Source: Eudorina sp. 2006-703-Eu-15 (lineage: Eukaryota > Chlorophyta > Chlorophyceae > Chlamydomonadales > Volvocaceae). Taken from it: a stretch of 64,000 bases of DNA. Positions 20,501 to 28,487 of this stretch are shown piece by piece. The DNA lies in NCBI GenBank assembly GCA_003117195.1, contig BDSI01000060.1, positions 490,001 through 554,000 on the forward strand, read 5' to 3'. How positions within the stretch are numbered: the first letter of the stretch is position 1; each line of letters opens with the position of its first letter. The translations under genes were made by a program, and so were the position numbers. Below the pieces are notes generated by a model. It was given only the letters and a program-made list of their open reading frames with translations, searched no databases and was not told the DNA's origin.

Positions 20501-22782
20501 AAGGGGCCCCTGGCACTCGTCCGTACGACATGTGTACGGCGAGACGCCCACAGTGTAACACCCCATTCATACATACATACATACATACATACATACATAC
20601 ATACACGCAGATAAGATAGATTGCCTGGGAGGCCTGGGTGATGGGGGAAGAACACTACATATATATATGGTGCCGCGTTAAACTGTACAAACTGTAAACA
20701 TAACCCTGCCCTGCAGCACGCACGCAAGTGTTTCTCCCCGCCACCTATCTATCTCAACCTCATCAACCTCATCAACCTCATCATCAACCTCATCAACCTC
20801 ATCAACCTCCTCCCATGCATGCACAATGCTCCGCTTGCTGGGCTGGGGTTTGGAGGTAGCGCCCACTGCGGCTCCTCGCGGCCACCGCATCACACTGCAC
20901 TAACTGCACCGACCCCGCCCCAGCCGGCAGCACCACTGCGTGTGACCATGGTTGCGGAGCGCAACCCACACCTGAAAGCCCTTTTTCGTAAGGAGGATCA
21001 CATGCTAGCTACCTTATGGCAGTGGTTCGGAGATGGCGGACCAGGTAGCTCCGGTCTTTTCGTGAGTTCCGTACAGCAGCACCCCTATTATTATTACTTC
21101 CCTGATGTTGATTAATCGAACTATGTTCAGACTTATCACACATTGTTTCTTCTTATCGTATATATGCCTCATGTGTGAGATAGACAGCATGGTTGCACTG
21201 CGCGAATCTAAAAGGAATACCCTACAACGTAGTGCGGACTGGAAAATAATAATTCCCGAGAGGCCTGCGCGAACTGAAAAACATTCAAAAACTTTGCCGT
21301 GTGCGATGATCACGCGTGCTTACGGTACATACTCACTATATGTGCACAAGCATACATAGGTTTGTTGGCAATTGTAACGCTGGGTTACAGTATAAGTCCC
21401 TAAAAATGACACTGCACAGCATCTCGAGAAGCCTTTGGCCTCGCCGTGTTACAGCAATGGCCATGCATGTAACGTCGGAGCAAAGGCACTAGTTGATATT
21501 TTCGGATTCCTCCCAGAAGTTACACGCACTCCCCCCTTTTGGAGGCACGTCCCGGGCCGAAATCTGACTCTCACCCACCTCCAACCCTCCACAGCACGCA
21601 AGCGCCTATCTAGAGACCACGCACATTGCGTCAGGCCGGGTGCACCACTCCCGTCCGGTTTAGAGCGAGGACCTTCACCGACATTTGTCAGGCAGGATCG
21701 AACCCACTACCTATATATGCTTTCGCATAAATTCCCCGCCTGCTGGAGACGAGATTTAGGGTCCGAGTCTCGTGCCGACCCTCTGGAGGAAAGGCACTAG
21801 TTGTCATTTTTCGGGTACTTGGTTCGGGTTACTCCCAGATAGATCTTCAGCGAGGCCACGTACGCTAGCCAGCCAGCCCTACCTTGTGGCCACATACCTG
21901 GCGCGCTGCGAATATGCTAGACATACATACTAGACATACAGAATTGGTCCGGCAGACATATACCGGTCCGCTAGCTGCATGCATGCAGCGGCGTTGCTTG
22001 TTTGTGTCAACCTGTTCGTGTATTTTATGTCGTCATTCATTCCGTGTTTGATGCCGCCAATAGGTAGGTGCGCAGTTGACCACCGGACTGCTGCCGTACC
22101 CACATGCCATACGTATAATACATGACGATGGAATAACATTGGCCCTATGCAGACGGCCCTGCGTGCCGATTAACATCCCTACCCGCCGCCAATGCGTTTA
22201 TTGCTGCACGCACGTGCGTTGGGCCGACACAGCCTCGTATGGCCGTGGCGGCGGCTATCCCTGGCAATTTGGCGACGGTTTCAACTTGGACGGCGCCTGG
22301 GGTCGCTGCAATCGCGACAACCCGGAGCGGGGCTGCGAACAATGGGGCGCCATCGTGTACCCCAAGTGCGCCCCTGGCTTTCACAACTTCGCGTGCTGCG
22401 TCTGCTCGCCTGACTGTCCGCCCGGCATGACGGATGTGGGCGCAATGTGCCAGAAGCAATCCTACGGCAACGGTTGGGGTAATGCCCTGCAGTGCGGCGA
22501 CAACGAGGTGCGTGCATCAGTGCATCCGTCCCTGCTGCCTGCATTACTCGTACACACATATATAGTGTGGTGACCCGACAGCCACGCACGTCCCTGTCAT
22601 GGCGCATTAGCGTGCCTGAAACTCGTTCCTTAATAATGCATCCCATTCATGCATGCGCGCCTTACCTCGTGCGCCATGCGTTTGTAAACTGATCACAGGA
22701 CCAAGGCGGGTTGCTGTGCTACCCCAAGTGCCGAGATGGATACGTCGGTGTCGGGCCCATGTGCTGGAGGGTCTGTTTGTAG
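178..22782 (+). CDS. Gene A: secreted multi-LysM protein with Ser/Pro repeat region and Cys-rich C-terminus
   Basis: Spliced by hand into 17 exons: 178-268, 603-785, 1188-1598, 2214-2441, 3045-3374, 4099-4284, 4589-4777, 5194-6505, 6670-7097, 17032-17308, 17640-17716, 17992-18056, 18448-18718, 19049-19199, 19330-19410, 22233-22507 and 22699-22782 (TAG). Frame is kept at every junction except for one net extra base inside the repeats of exon 8. The product is about 1,545 aa: signal peptide, six LysM domains, a low-complexity Ser/Pro/Asp stretch, a domain with alternating hydrophobic strands, then Cys-rich modules. LysM binds GlcNAc-containing polymers, so a secreted or matrix-bound glycan-binding role is inferred. 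No catalytic domain is visible. The intron 7098-17031 carries a whole LINE and is the least certain junction (donor GTAGGT); an undetected small exon there is possible. ATG 217 is an alternative start that leaves a compact signal peptide. Confidence 0.75.
603..4777 (+). CDS. Gene A exons 2-7: six LysM domains, one per exon
   Basis: The exons are 603-785, 1188-1598, 2214-2441, 3045-3374, 4099-4284 and 4589-4777. Each carries one LysM domain of about 45 residues on the pattern C-x(3-5)-V-x(2)-(G/N)-(D/E)-x-C-x(2)-IA ... LNP-x-x-(N/D)C-x-x-L-x-x-G-x-x-LC(V/L/M). The paired Cys residues are typical of secreted eukaryotic LysM. Every exon starts and ends in phase 1, so any of them can be duplicated or lost without breaking the frame. 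Exon 3 adds a Ser/Asn/Thr/Gly-rich spacer of about 80 residues before its LysM; exon 5 adds a Thr/Asn-rich leader and a Ser/Pro-rich trailer. Confidence 0.85.
2877..2935 (-). repeat. Dispersed ~55-bp repeat, copy 1
   Basis: The sequence running from GTAACCGTTACAAGGTGG to GTGTTCCAACGGGCCCA recurs at 46528-46576 and, in the opposite orientation, at 52744-52786 and 59089-59144. A partial copy lies at 48563-48582. The end carrying the palindrome GTAACCGTTAC is followed by different simple repeats at different copies, as expected for the 3' end of a SINE-like element. Confidence 0.55.
3804..3862 (+). mobile_element. LINE 3'-end fragment, (ATTC)n-tail family
   Basis: About 60 bp ending GGGGTCCGCTTGAACGTTC followed by a short ATTC run matches, in reverse complement, the 3' end of the larger LINE remnant at 24841-26140. 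It looks like a severely 5'-truncated insertion in a gene A intron. Related scraps lie at 7396-7434 and 19503-19555. Confidence 0.5.
5194..6505 (+). CDS. Gene A exon 8: Ser/Pro/Asp tandem-repeat region
   Basis: The exon opens in phase 1 with a Pro/Ser/Gln-rich lead, followed by about 13 copies of a 39-nt unit coding SPPDGGSDYSPAG (5547-6050). It then passes to 36-nt units coding SPPDDGSAPPAG up to the GTAGGG donor at 6506. The two blocks lie in different reading frames. Units between about 6070 and 6310 contain several indels, with one net extra base. The outer ends of the exon both fit phase 1. The region is probably an extended, O-glycosylated stalk between the LysM array and the C-terminal half. 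Confidence 0.7.
6670..7097 (+). CDS. Gene A exon 9: start of the unrecognised central domain
   Basis: The acceptor at 6668-6669 gives a phase-1 start. A short Asp/Ser/Pro/Asn linker is followed by about 110 residues with a globular-domain composition, including SSCGDLACLPSFQLDGLV and a Cys-containing helix-like stretch near CLFMALSG. The donor could be GTAGGT at 7098 (phase 0, compatible with 17032) or GTAACG at 7102 (phase 1, which would need another exon). I do not recognise the fold. Confidence 0.6.
7140..8425. other. Gene A intron 9, non-coding part before the LINE
   Basis: I found no convincing exon. It contains GCTAGC/TGCATG-rich intron sequence and a 20-bp fragment of the (ATTC)n-tail LINE family near 7396-7434. 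Open frames here are short and have no domain signal. Confidence 0.5.
8426..8744 (+). repeat. (TATG)n microsatellite at the LINE 3' end
   Basis: About 280 bp of nearly perfect TATG repeats, preceded by irregular TATG/TATA. Read on the LINE sense (minus) strand it is a (CATA)n tail joined directly to the LINE end at 8745. The matching array at 16832-16880 flanks the other end of the element. Confidence 0.9.
8745..10376 (-). other. LINE 3' region after the annotated ORF2 stop
   Basis: About 1.6 kb. The first part (10376-10135) still encodes, in a different frame from ORF2, a tail with VVDFWARLRSFAALG that is conserved in the remnant at 28488-29156. The last 846 bp (8745-9590) is the part shared with the truncated copy at 19691-20566, and it ends GTGTAACACCCCATT before the CATA tail. 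Long ORFs on the other strand look like by-products of high GC. Confidence 0.75.
10377..14831 (-). CDS. LINE ORF2: AP endonuclease / reverse transcriptase
   Basis: 1,484 aa. An N-terminal exonuclease-endonuclease-phosphatase domain shows the APE motifs ATHNVRG (Asn27), CLQETH (Glu58), WAGDFN and SDHR. This nicks target DNA to prime reverse transcription. The RT domain in the middle third has NYRPITLL, LLAFLDFAKAYDTVD, RQGCPLAPLLY and the catalytic FADD. A Gln/Pro-rich stretch lies just after RT. Near the C-terminus a CGCGSYGG ... HHFWECP segment resembles the zf-RVT zinc-binding region. QRHITDFF at residues about 1450-1457 matches a PCNA-interacting PIP box. The ORF starts directly after the ORF1 stop and in the same frame. 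A conserved DFWARL-type tail lies downstream in another frame. Confidence 0.92.
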   Translation of the reverse strand: MPNARNRRIRQRTAAAHGHPLRIATHNVRGLLGSQANKLQAAVRQWAALRLDVICLQETHHTNIQQQCLFERDLRHAAQRVHTPGWKVAAHSWSNSPHTAGVLILVRQGLAAATDSAPPLDLPANLKGRFTHCLLHWGGHRLRICNAYVPPGTTAAAVEARTQLLGSVLAATATQATTEGATTLIWAGDFNFVEDPALDSSAGPDGRRGDRASARQLREAGPAMVDSHRHLHPQRRDFTHVYHAPSPGGSRLDRIYINQPMLLYVCQTSITFHSPSDHRIASLHLLPRQTEARGPGIRRVRLAFTAHEDLAASMSAWIGAQCSAAPSVEEHPANLIAWWPGFKRRLADLAHRLNKVAQRRRQRPGTRAREALAAVKRAQQVVDATPTAPEALKQLAEAQSALAKAHREDSREAARETRAHWLRAGERAGPALTAFLQAQAAEQQPAPVALQAKSGRLVTNPAQLPQVVADFWAEVCRKPEYICPTARQTVLDQLAASGIRLPAEEDVQLGAKTITTEEVRVALVKSQPGKAPGWDGIPADLYRKFWPVIGSTMANLFTAIGTTGQLPVGFLEGIVTVLYKKGDPKQSGNYRPITLLCSDYRLLAKVLANRLGPALARVISPEQSAFLPKRLIGASVLFLRHLAHLLRKQNRRALLAFLDFAKAYDTVDRGFLLASMETMGAGPQLRGWVQLLLSDTQARAMISGFKSRRVRMEAGVRQGCPLAPLLYLFVAQALLCWLRSQEVGIRLRPSDPDRTAACQFADDTEAVIDGEESVASFLGAMDTFGRASGQRLNLDKVELLRVGRIDPQHPQPPAEGPHPRATRQRRQQQPQQQQQPPPQQQETISGLKVVTTATALNLPVNNQLSAPQPDWPKLLEVAYKRMQRLSRFPLSAFGRATAASAYGLQTVTWHMEHGGPPPDATLEHVERLTARLVDRQQGPEDPGQRLTGVPHSLLAGHPSTGGFGLLPLRQHIRARHAIWAIRFIAGALAATAEGGDDGSGALGCHPWVRTLSAYLELSHPAFQPWALTTARAAGPWLGGDTMPEDISRIVGALGHLPPLEDFGTSPLVPGDWCWAAALWGNPLLPNAPETSGGDRRPGLEAYHEALTYCRKLRTVGDLVRARDELGGTGQTHIDQGPEWQEWVRTHLDPSAASILQLQDRTAALAALNTLCSDISPDWLDAARAVEARQQQPQQAPTTPPSPPPAPPPPECAQVMAMIVSRLGWRIPGATEPVPLRRLTVSQATQLQGAPAGERRLQLLGEFVREALGLPDGTAPPAGEVSRFRVALARLWSEVRWENENKETLWRMAVDGLPLPSNTHLARMAPEPCGCGSYGGAAGRPCSPRLHHFWECPVAQAVREQIDRHLSPEPATAVSSRMTRRHLWLAQAPTGCEQPAWDVITLAALSAMDTGRCCLRAAQRRAARVTTAATSGRQAPTQQQQPAQRQQAPRQRHITDFFARAEGTPNRRAPHSPHPSTTLRHRRAE
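14832..16724 (-). CDS. LINE ORF1: putative RNA-binding protein
   Basis: 630 aa. The N-terminal half (about 1-290) is globular. A Pro/Ala/Gln-rich middle includes a run of prolines, and the C-terminal part is basic and Arg/Ser-rich (GSRSRSRSRAP) followed by a charged helical stretch. I see no CCHC knuckles. By position it is the ORF1 of a two-ORF LINE, expected to bind element RNA; the fold is not recognisable by eye. It stops with TGA immediately before the ORF2 ATG, in the same frame. Confidence 0.8.
   Translation of the reverse strand: MNENGNAQRATGSPSLNGQATATATEPNTGATQTARRKIYAADLYGPVSPHDSVFIDQETLELVLHWPAGSTISDIYAQLHGPLGYALQSTLVRAIPSDVHEQTGGPRFSKRSLYKAGNGCIALELAVLVPAGGMRTITANRTVFNGGRLVIPGGVRLLPQEAAVPVEFQVKNIHKVLPTPWEIKGLPVGLTYAGAASFLAQVYSTQDQPRSPLEFSRLTATIMADTWHVLLDPSSPSLPGTLEYELGRSKDKHHCVGVLTTLKRPPTPETAPFIMPCKPPARTELLRQRCSISQQPPALTIPASAAGAGAAQQPGTGGAAMSWAARVRGIRATGEPQQHTVPPADAHQTVLPRPGTRQQAVPDPSQATAGQPTAAEGLRDQQPAPGLAPMTTAAPAGPASDPSPKQPAPGNPPAVALAPPPPPPPPPPLLLPPPAPLPQPAPVPAVQPNQAQTTPPTADGQGEWTTVERRGRPPRADGTTQPPSGAKSAKARGSGSRSRSRSRAPTDNPKTPRVANGHVGKHRKKVAHLPQEVQRELMREQTASARAAKAAARQASLKHDAEPDDQTGEPAPDGSQPGPSLQLLLPVGDTATQATADPPQHESPQEPNPTAGPRAMEEDTPPPPVSPTA
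16832..16880 (+). repeat. (TATG)n microsatellite flanking the LINE 5' end
   Basis: About 12 TATG units directly beside the 5' end of the full-length LINE, followed by TA-rich palindromic sequence to about 16955. It has the same repeat and same strand as the array at 8426-8744, so the LINE appears to have inserted inside one TATG array. Confidence 0.9.
17032..18718 (+). CDS. Gene A exons 10-13: central beta-rich domain, unknown family
   Basis: The exons 17032-17308, 17640-17716, 17992-18056 and 18448-18718 join in frame through phases 1, 0 and 2. About 230 residues show alternating hydrophobic positions expected of amphipathic beta strands (for example VATVTISGTLDLSI, IFVDRNRVAVMLDVQGDI, GELGVLLTVEYGS). 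No Cys occur until the next exon, which separates this domain from the Cys-rich tail. I cannot assign a family. Confidence 0.65.
19049..22782 (+). CDS. Gene A exons 14-17: Cys-rich C-terminal modules and stop
   Basis: Exons 19049-19199, 19330-19410, 22233-22507 and 22699-22782. They encode repeated modules of the form CYP-x-C-x-(D/E)-G-(F/Y)-x-x-VGP-x-CW, seen as CREGFYMVGPVCWQSCP and CRDGYVGVGPMCWRVC. Between these is an ASYGRGGGYPWQFGD segment and a CCVCSPDCPPGM segment. I recall similar modules in secreted proteins of several protist groups, with no assigned function that I know of. The junction 19410/22233 re-forms a continuous CGKPASYGRG reading even though the intron holds a LINE copy. 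The stop TAG is at 22780-22782, right after the last Cys module. Confidence 0.75.
19556..19690 (+). repeat. (CATA)n microsatellite upstream of the truncated LINE
   Basis: About 32 CATA units ending exactly where the truncated LINE copy begins (19691). Just before it, 19503-19555 matches the end of the (ATTC)n LINE family (CCTGGTATACACCG and a nearby TTGATCCC). Confidence 0.9.
19691..20566 (+). mobile_element. 5'-truncated copy of the same LINE
   Basis: The reverse complement of 8745-9590 recurs here at very high identity, with an extra stretch of about 30 bp near 20330-20360. Only 3'UTR sequence is present, which is the usual outcome of aborted reverse transcription. The copy is in the sense direction of gene A, within the intron 19411-22232, and lies between two CATA arrays. 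Confidence 0.9.
20567..20604 (+). repeat. (CATA)n tail of the truncated LINE
   Basis: About nine CATA units directly after the LINE 3' end CACCCCATT, the same junction as in the full-length copy. Confidence 0.85.
20605..22232. other. Rest of gene A intron 15
   Basis: No exon found. It contains a small CATCAACCT 9-bp repeat run (20750-20812) and about 450 bp (21380-21830) bounded by two near-identical GGAAAGGCACTAGTTG-like segments. That stretch contains a B-box-like GGGTTCGATCC on the minus strand (21695-21705), which may be a tRNA-derived SINE. Confidence 0.4.
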
Positions 22783-24840
22783 CTGGAGGGTCTGTTCGTA
22801 GCTAGCTAGCTGTCGGTCGGTTTCTGTCTATCTGTATAATCTGTAGCTAGCTAGCAAGGTTTCATTATTGCGAGGAGTGAGCAGATTTGCAAATAGATTT
22901 GTGAGTACGCTGCTCACGTACGATCACGCAGCAGTACACATGCTGAACGGCGTTGTCACGCTTCGCCGCAAGATGGAATGAGGACGGACCACATGTGGGA
23001 GACAATCCAGCAGTAACTTAGCAAACTCTGTACCGCTTCATTCCACAGTAACGGTGGCGGGTAGTGTATAGGCAAGGGGAAACCCACAGCCTTACTTATA
23101 TTATCTACCTTATCACTCCTGCCCCCTTAATAACACATGCCTCAGTCGTCCCTGACTGCTGGGCGTATTATTATTATCAAGATTATTATACCAGGTAGGG
23201 CCTCATCGATCGGAAATAGAATAAAGCAGGATGGACACACTCCAATAGTTCATCGTGCCGGCAGCAGCCAGCAGACACTCGCTGCCAGGTATGTGCGTGC
23301 TGCTGCATGCCACGCGCTGCAGCTTGCCAGGAGCGCAGATGTTCGGCACCTACCGTGCCACCAAAGTTACCAAGGCACAGGCCCCATCCGTCCAGCGTGC
23401 GTCTATACGTATGACTGTAGTGGCCCATACAGCACGCAGCTAGCTCGCGAGCGGTTGGACGCAACAACCTATCGTGAGGAAATCGCGGCTAGCCAGCAGA
23501 AGTCGAGCGACGGACGTTAATTGCTTGGTTCACAGCAGCCCGCGCGGCAGCAGCAAGTCGCCGAAAAACGCTTCGTGCGAGCGGGTGGTATGTACGATAT
23601 CATGGAGAATAGCTCGAGCTGCAGTGGACAAGCGTTTTATTTATTGCGTGGATGGCTCGCACCGCACGAGAACTTGCGTCGGTGCAAAGTCTGTTGGCGC
23701 GCGCGCCCCCTGGTGGTCTAGGTGGTCACCCAACTTGCTTGTGCAACCCGCCCGACTACATACTCGGTGAACATCGGAATGCACTTGATTGTTACGTACA
23801 TCCCCCTATCCTTGATTTCGTACTGGGTCCACATATCCAGTTGATTGTACCGCCGCACCCAACACTACTTAGACTAGGGCCGATAACAATGCGGGGACAA
23901 TTGCCAATTGACTCAGTGAGTCGTAAATGGCCCGGGATTACCGGCGCGGTGTTTGGAGGAATTGTCTTAGATAGAGATGATTCACATCGCGCACGCCTAC
24001 TTGCCCATCCACCGTGCCGGCCCTTCCTGCGTGCTGCGGGCTCTTCGGTGACGGCGATCACATGTAACGGTCGGTCCACCGTTACTCCTCATTCGTGTGT
24101 GTATGTATGTAAGGCTGTATGTGTAGGGTATGTAGGGTAGTTGCAAGCAAGCAAATAAATAAATAAATGCGTGAATGATTATTGCGAGCGAGCGAGGTTC
24201 CCAGCCAGGGGACAGCGGAGTATTCGTTGCTACCTCATGATGGCGCGGGCGAGAACAAAGCCGGTGCTCGATATGCGACGGACTGGACGGACGCTCGTCG
24301 GCATGCGAAAGGAGCAGGAGATGCATGGCGCGGAACTGGATGTTTTCAGGCCTTCATTCTGCATGTATGTCAGACGATTGACGTCGTTTGAATGCAGCGC
24401 CTTGCTCGGCTGTAAAATGGAAAACTAACTATAGTCCATCTATCTATTTGCAGATATCGACGCTACGAGTCGTCTATAGTTGACCAATACACCATCCTTG
24501 CTTGTAGACGATCGATTGGGTCGTCTATAGACGACTCGTCTTCGTCCCCGATCGATACTTGGCCAGCGGCGGTTAAAAATTTTCGACGAACGAAGTTAAG
24601 TCGCGACTTGCAAGTCAATTGATGACTGAATCCATGGTTGCCCGACGTTCCTGGCGGGTGGACCTTCTTGATTGGCGGCAGGTTGATCAATGTAGGTATG
24701 TATTATGTACGTAGAGAGGAACGAAGGCAACGAACGCGGATTGCCATGACCGGAGACGCGTCAAACTGACGAATCATATCAAGGCCGCACCGAGATGTAT
24801 GGTAGTTGTTACCGGTGCATGGGCGGGCGAGATATGAATG
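22783..24840. other. Intergenic / 3' flank of gene A
   Basis: I see no gene. An inverted repeat (GAGTCGTCTATAG at 24467-24479 and its complement near 24528-24540) can form a hairpin. Open frames here are short and lack domain or splice support. Confidence 0.4.
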
Positions 24841-26140
24841 AATGAACGTTAAAGCGGACCCCAATGGGATCACCGGTGTATACCAGGGCAAGCCCCAGCA
24901 GGCGGCCCCACCGCCAAGGCGGCAGGACACCTCCACACCTCAACGCCGCACCCAAAAGAACACACCGGGCCTTGACCCCACCCAGCCAGACACGCACGGA
25001 AGCAAGCAGCGAGAGGCGCGCACGCGGGGCAACACTACTAAAGGGGTAGGCACAGCAGAGGGCAGAATCCCCAGAAGTGGATATATAAAGCCAAGCACAG
25101 GGGAGGTAGCCCACACAAGCACCCCATCACCCAGCTACCACCACCCCTGAGGCACCCAACGCTGTACCCTCTCGAGGTCTTGGAAGGCCCACGCCTGGCT
25201 CGTGACACTGCCCAGCGACCGCTAGTGGGGTAACCCGTATCAGAAGAAACAACATAGCCAAGCAACAACATACCAACGGGAGCCCTGCCTCCTACCCAAT
25301 CTGAGGGCAGGCCAGGTCCTCAACTTAAGCCCCGGGTTGGATAAATAAACCGAGTACAAACAGGTAGAGGGTGGGGAACCCTTGCCTCATCCCTCATCAG
25401 GAGTAGGCCCCGCACACCGCAAGACTCCCCCCGACACTTTCAAGAAAGGGTGGAAGGGCGGGGCCCACCGAGGTCCATCCACGTCTCGGGAGTCCCAGCT
25501 GGGCAAACGTGTGAAGGCGCCCCCCAAAAGTCGGCGATTGCGCGCCGCTCCCCTTGCTCTGCCAATTCCGGTCCCGGCCGTACAATCGTATCCTGACCAG
25601 GTGTTGACCGCCGCATAGCGGCCGCCATGAACCGGCGCCCAGTCTCCATGGCCGCGATCGCGGCCAACACCACCACATCCCATACACATTGCTCCACGGG
25701 TGGCGGGGGTTCCGCCAGCTACGCCAGCCAGACATGCGCCCTCCGTATCCTCGCCTCTAGGCGCGATTCCATCTGACCCACCACCGCCTGGGCAACCCGG
25801 CACGACCAGAAATGGTGCTGGCGGGGTGTTTCTGTCCCCCCGCCTTCCGTTGGGTATCCACCGCATCCACACCGCGCCACCCTCGCGTGTCACATATGGG
25901 ACTTGCCCAACAACGGGACGCCATCGACTGTAAGGCGCCAAAAGGCCTCCTTATGCTCATTTTCCCACCGGGTACTAAGGCAGAGGCGGCTCAGCAGTCC
26001 CTGGATCTGGGCGGCCGCCACCTGAGTGATCGGGTCAGTGGCCCCCAGTCCTAAGTCCAGAGATATGCGTGGTAGGTTAGTCATATGGCAGGCATGAAGG
26101 GCTTCTCTCTGCGGTTGCACAGGGCGAGGATGTACGGCGA
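24841..26140 (-). mobile_element. Decayed LINE 3' remnant, (ATTC)n-tail family
   Basis: On the minus strand, broken frames resemble the ORF2 C-terminus of the full-length LINE: RWENEHKEAFWRLTVDGVPL here against RWENENKETLWRMAVDGLPL there, then CVWDVVVLAAIAAMETGRR and IADFW. The element ends at a GGGGTCCGCTTTAACGTTC terminus with a short ATTC tail. Frameshifts separate the pieces, so it is not functional. It is a related but distinct family, judged by its 3' end and tail. Confidence 0.75.
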
Positions 26141-28487
26141 CATTGTGCGTGCCGCGAGGCCTTGCAACGAATGAATGACGTACTGTATGTACACACGCAC
26201 CCCACACCCATGCTTGCTTGCGTACTTGCCTGCTGCAACAATGGGGCTGCAGGTCCCGACGGCCCGAGGTACCCTATCTATGACAGTGCCGGTTGGATTT
26301 GTCCGCTGGCCTCACAACGCGCGTACATCTCAGACACCAGGCAGGGCGGGCAGATGGATCGCTTCGGGGACTCGAGGTCAGTCGACCGCGCGGGGCCGCT
26401 GCCAACGAAAGGCGTCCCCATTATTATTCGAGAAGCCACGCACCCGTATCGTCTTTTACGGTACGAGCGGACAGCGGACCAGGAGTTTCCCGAGCACAGC
26501 GGCACGTAAATACTTTGATGATGCAATCGGGTGGCACCGACAGCGGGGAACGAAGCACCCCATACCATGCATGGTCCTGCAGCTTGGACCAGAACGCCCC
26601 AGCGACACCACCCACCAACCCGCAGACTTGCGGCCTGCTGGATAGAATGCGAGCGAGGCTGCGAGGCTGCGACTCAGTCCGTCCGCCACCTCCCCCGCGC
26701 CCGGATCCCCCCCGCCCGCCCCGTGCCACATGATCCGTCATCATGGGGCCCCGCCCGCCATCTATCCCTATCTATGGCATAGAACAGCCGGGTTTATTTC
26801 ACCTCGGTTACCGAGATACCGACCCGGTAGTCTGAACTCCTCGGTTGGATAACCGGTCGGTTGGGTAGTCGGGTTTGGCTGGGTTGGGAAGGTGCGTGCT
26901 CCGGGGTGCTCCTATGCTGAGCCACGGGTTACCGACCTTCGGTAGTCGGTAATAACTTCCCCGGTTTACCCAGACAAGTTTTCCCAATAGATACATAATA
27001 CCTTATGGATGCTTGTATATTATCACTAGGTAAGACGTAACCAATGGACGATGCAAGTATGGCCCTTGTACAGTGCGTGGCTTGCAACAACTAACTTTCC
27101 TTATCCTAGTAGCGCATGTTGGCGTTCAGATATAGGTGACATTGTCTGTTGTAATACAATCTTGCATGCATCAAAGCTGAGGTTGCTCCGGTATGTCACA
27201 AGCCGTTTTTGAATATGGCCTCAAACAGCAGTTGCGTTATCCCGACTGCCGGAGTGGCAACATAGCCCCTGGCGCCCGTTATACGATTTGAAGGAGTGAA
27301 TGTATTCGCGACATGTAAGGCTGAGAATGTGAATCCCAGCTGTACTGCAGTGAAAACATTGGATACGCGAATTCAAGGGTTCATCGGCATGAATCGATTA
27401 GATCTCTGAGAATTTCTGATTAGATGCTGGATTGAGGTGAGGCCGGCCGTTGTGAAGTTTCAGGAGCCAGATAGGGCCCTTTGCGACATGGCAAGCAGTG
27501 CAGACGTTGGGGTTTGTCTTGTGCTTGCACACAGGTGGCAGCTGGGCAGGGTCGCCCACAAAAATACGCTTGCTGTAATGCTGTCTTTAGAGGATGGTGC
27601 AAGCGATACAATTTGTACGCCTTTTCTTGATTGCCAATGCTTGTGGGTCTTGTAATTCATGCCGAAACAGTGCTGAAATATTGCTTGCTCATGATTAGTT
27701 AGCCCGTCCGGCAAAGGAATAAAAAGCGCTCAGTGTCTTATCCTGAAAATCCATGTAACATATGTGCCGTCTAGGAATTGTCAGCAAACCGTATTTAGCC
27801 TTGCCTTCGGTCGCTGTGTATACATTCACCTCTTGGAGTACATCAGGGGAAGGGTGGGTGCGTTTACCGCGTCACCGTCAGCTGGCTTGGGCTTTGTAAT
27901 GTACGCTCATAGTTCCTAAACTAAACAGCACAGGAACTAACTTGCTTCTGCCGCGTCATCTGTGCTCTGGGAGGGCGGGCGGGTGAAACGAATAACGACC
28001 TGCGTCTCCGTAACGACGACGTATCGACATGCCGTTTTTAATTATCTCAACGTTGATTGTTTCGAATGTTTGATGTCACCAATAATGAGGCGCACTTTTC
28101 AGGAAGTTCCGTCGCCAACAAAATAAGTTGACTTTTCATTTTTCATTTTCATTCTCTGAAGGCCAATATGATTCCTTTCTCTAGTTGTTAATATTTGTTA
28201 ATATGCCTGTTTAGTGGTGCATGCCGTACCCTAACCAACGTAAATTTACAGCGTTGGTACAGGTCTTCTCAGCGTGCCTCAACGACGATAGAATACGGCC
28301 GTTGTTTCTCTTCTGCCTGTTATTGCCCTCAACTCGTCAGGCGAGGAATTCAAAAAGATCTTATGACAAGTCCTCGCACAGGCGGTTAATTCTGTGGAAA
28401 TAAGTCATGCAAAGGTCTATTGAAAGGTACTCGTGGATACATTTGTGACGTCTCCGTGAAGTGAAATGTTTATGGTGCATGCCGTAC
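26141..28487. other. Intergenic, no gene recognised
   Basis: This stretch is lower in GC, with short ORFs on both strands. 26760-26990 holds imperfect repeats around ACCGGTTACCGA / TCGGTAGTCGGTAAT. A minus-strand frame at 27460-27714 has a CHLC/HWQSRK look, but I cannot assign it. Confidence 0.35.

Noticed and set aside
27460..27714. Minus-strand frame with CHLC and HWQSRK, possibly a transposase piece
   Set aside because: Too short and without a second supporting motif; left unassigned.
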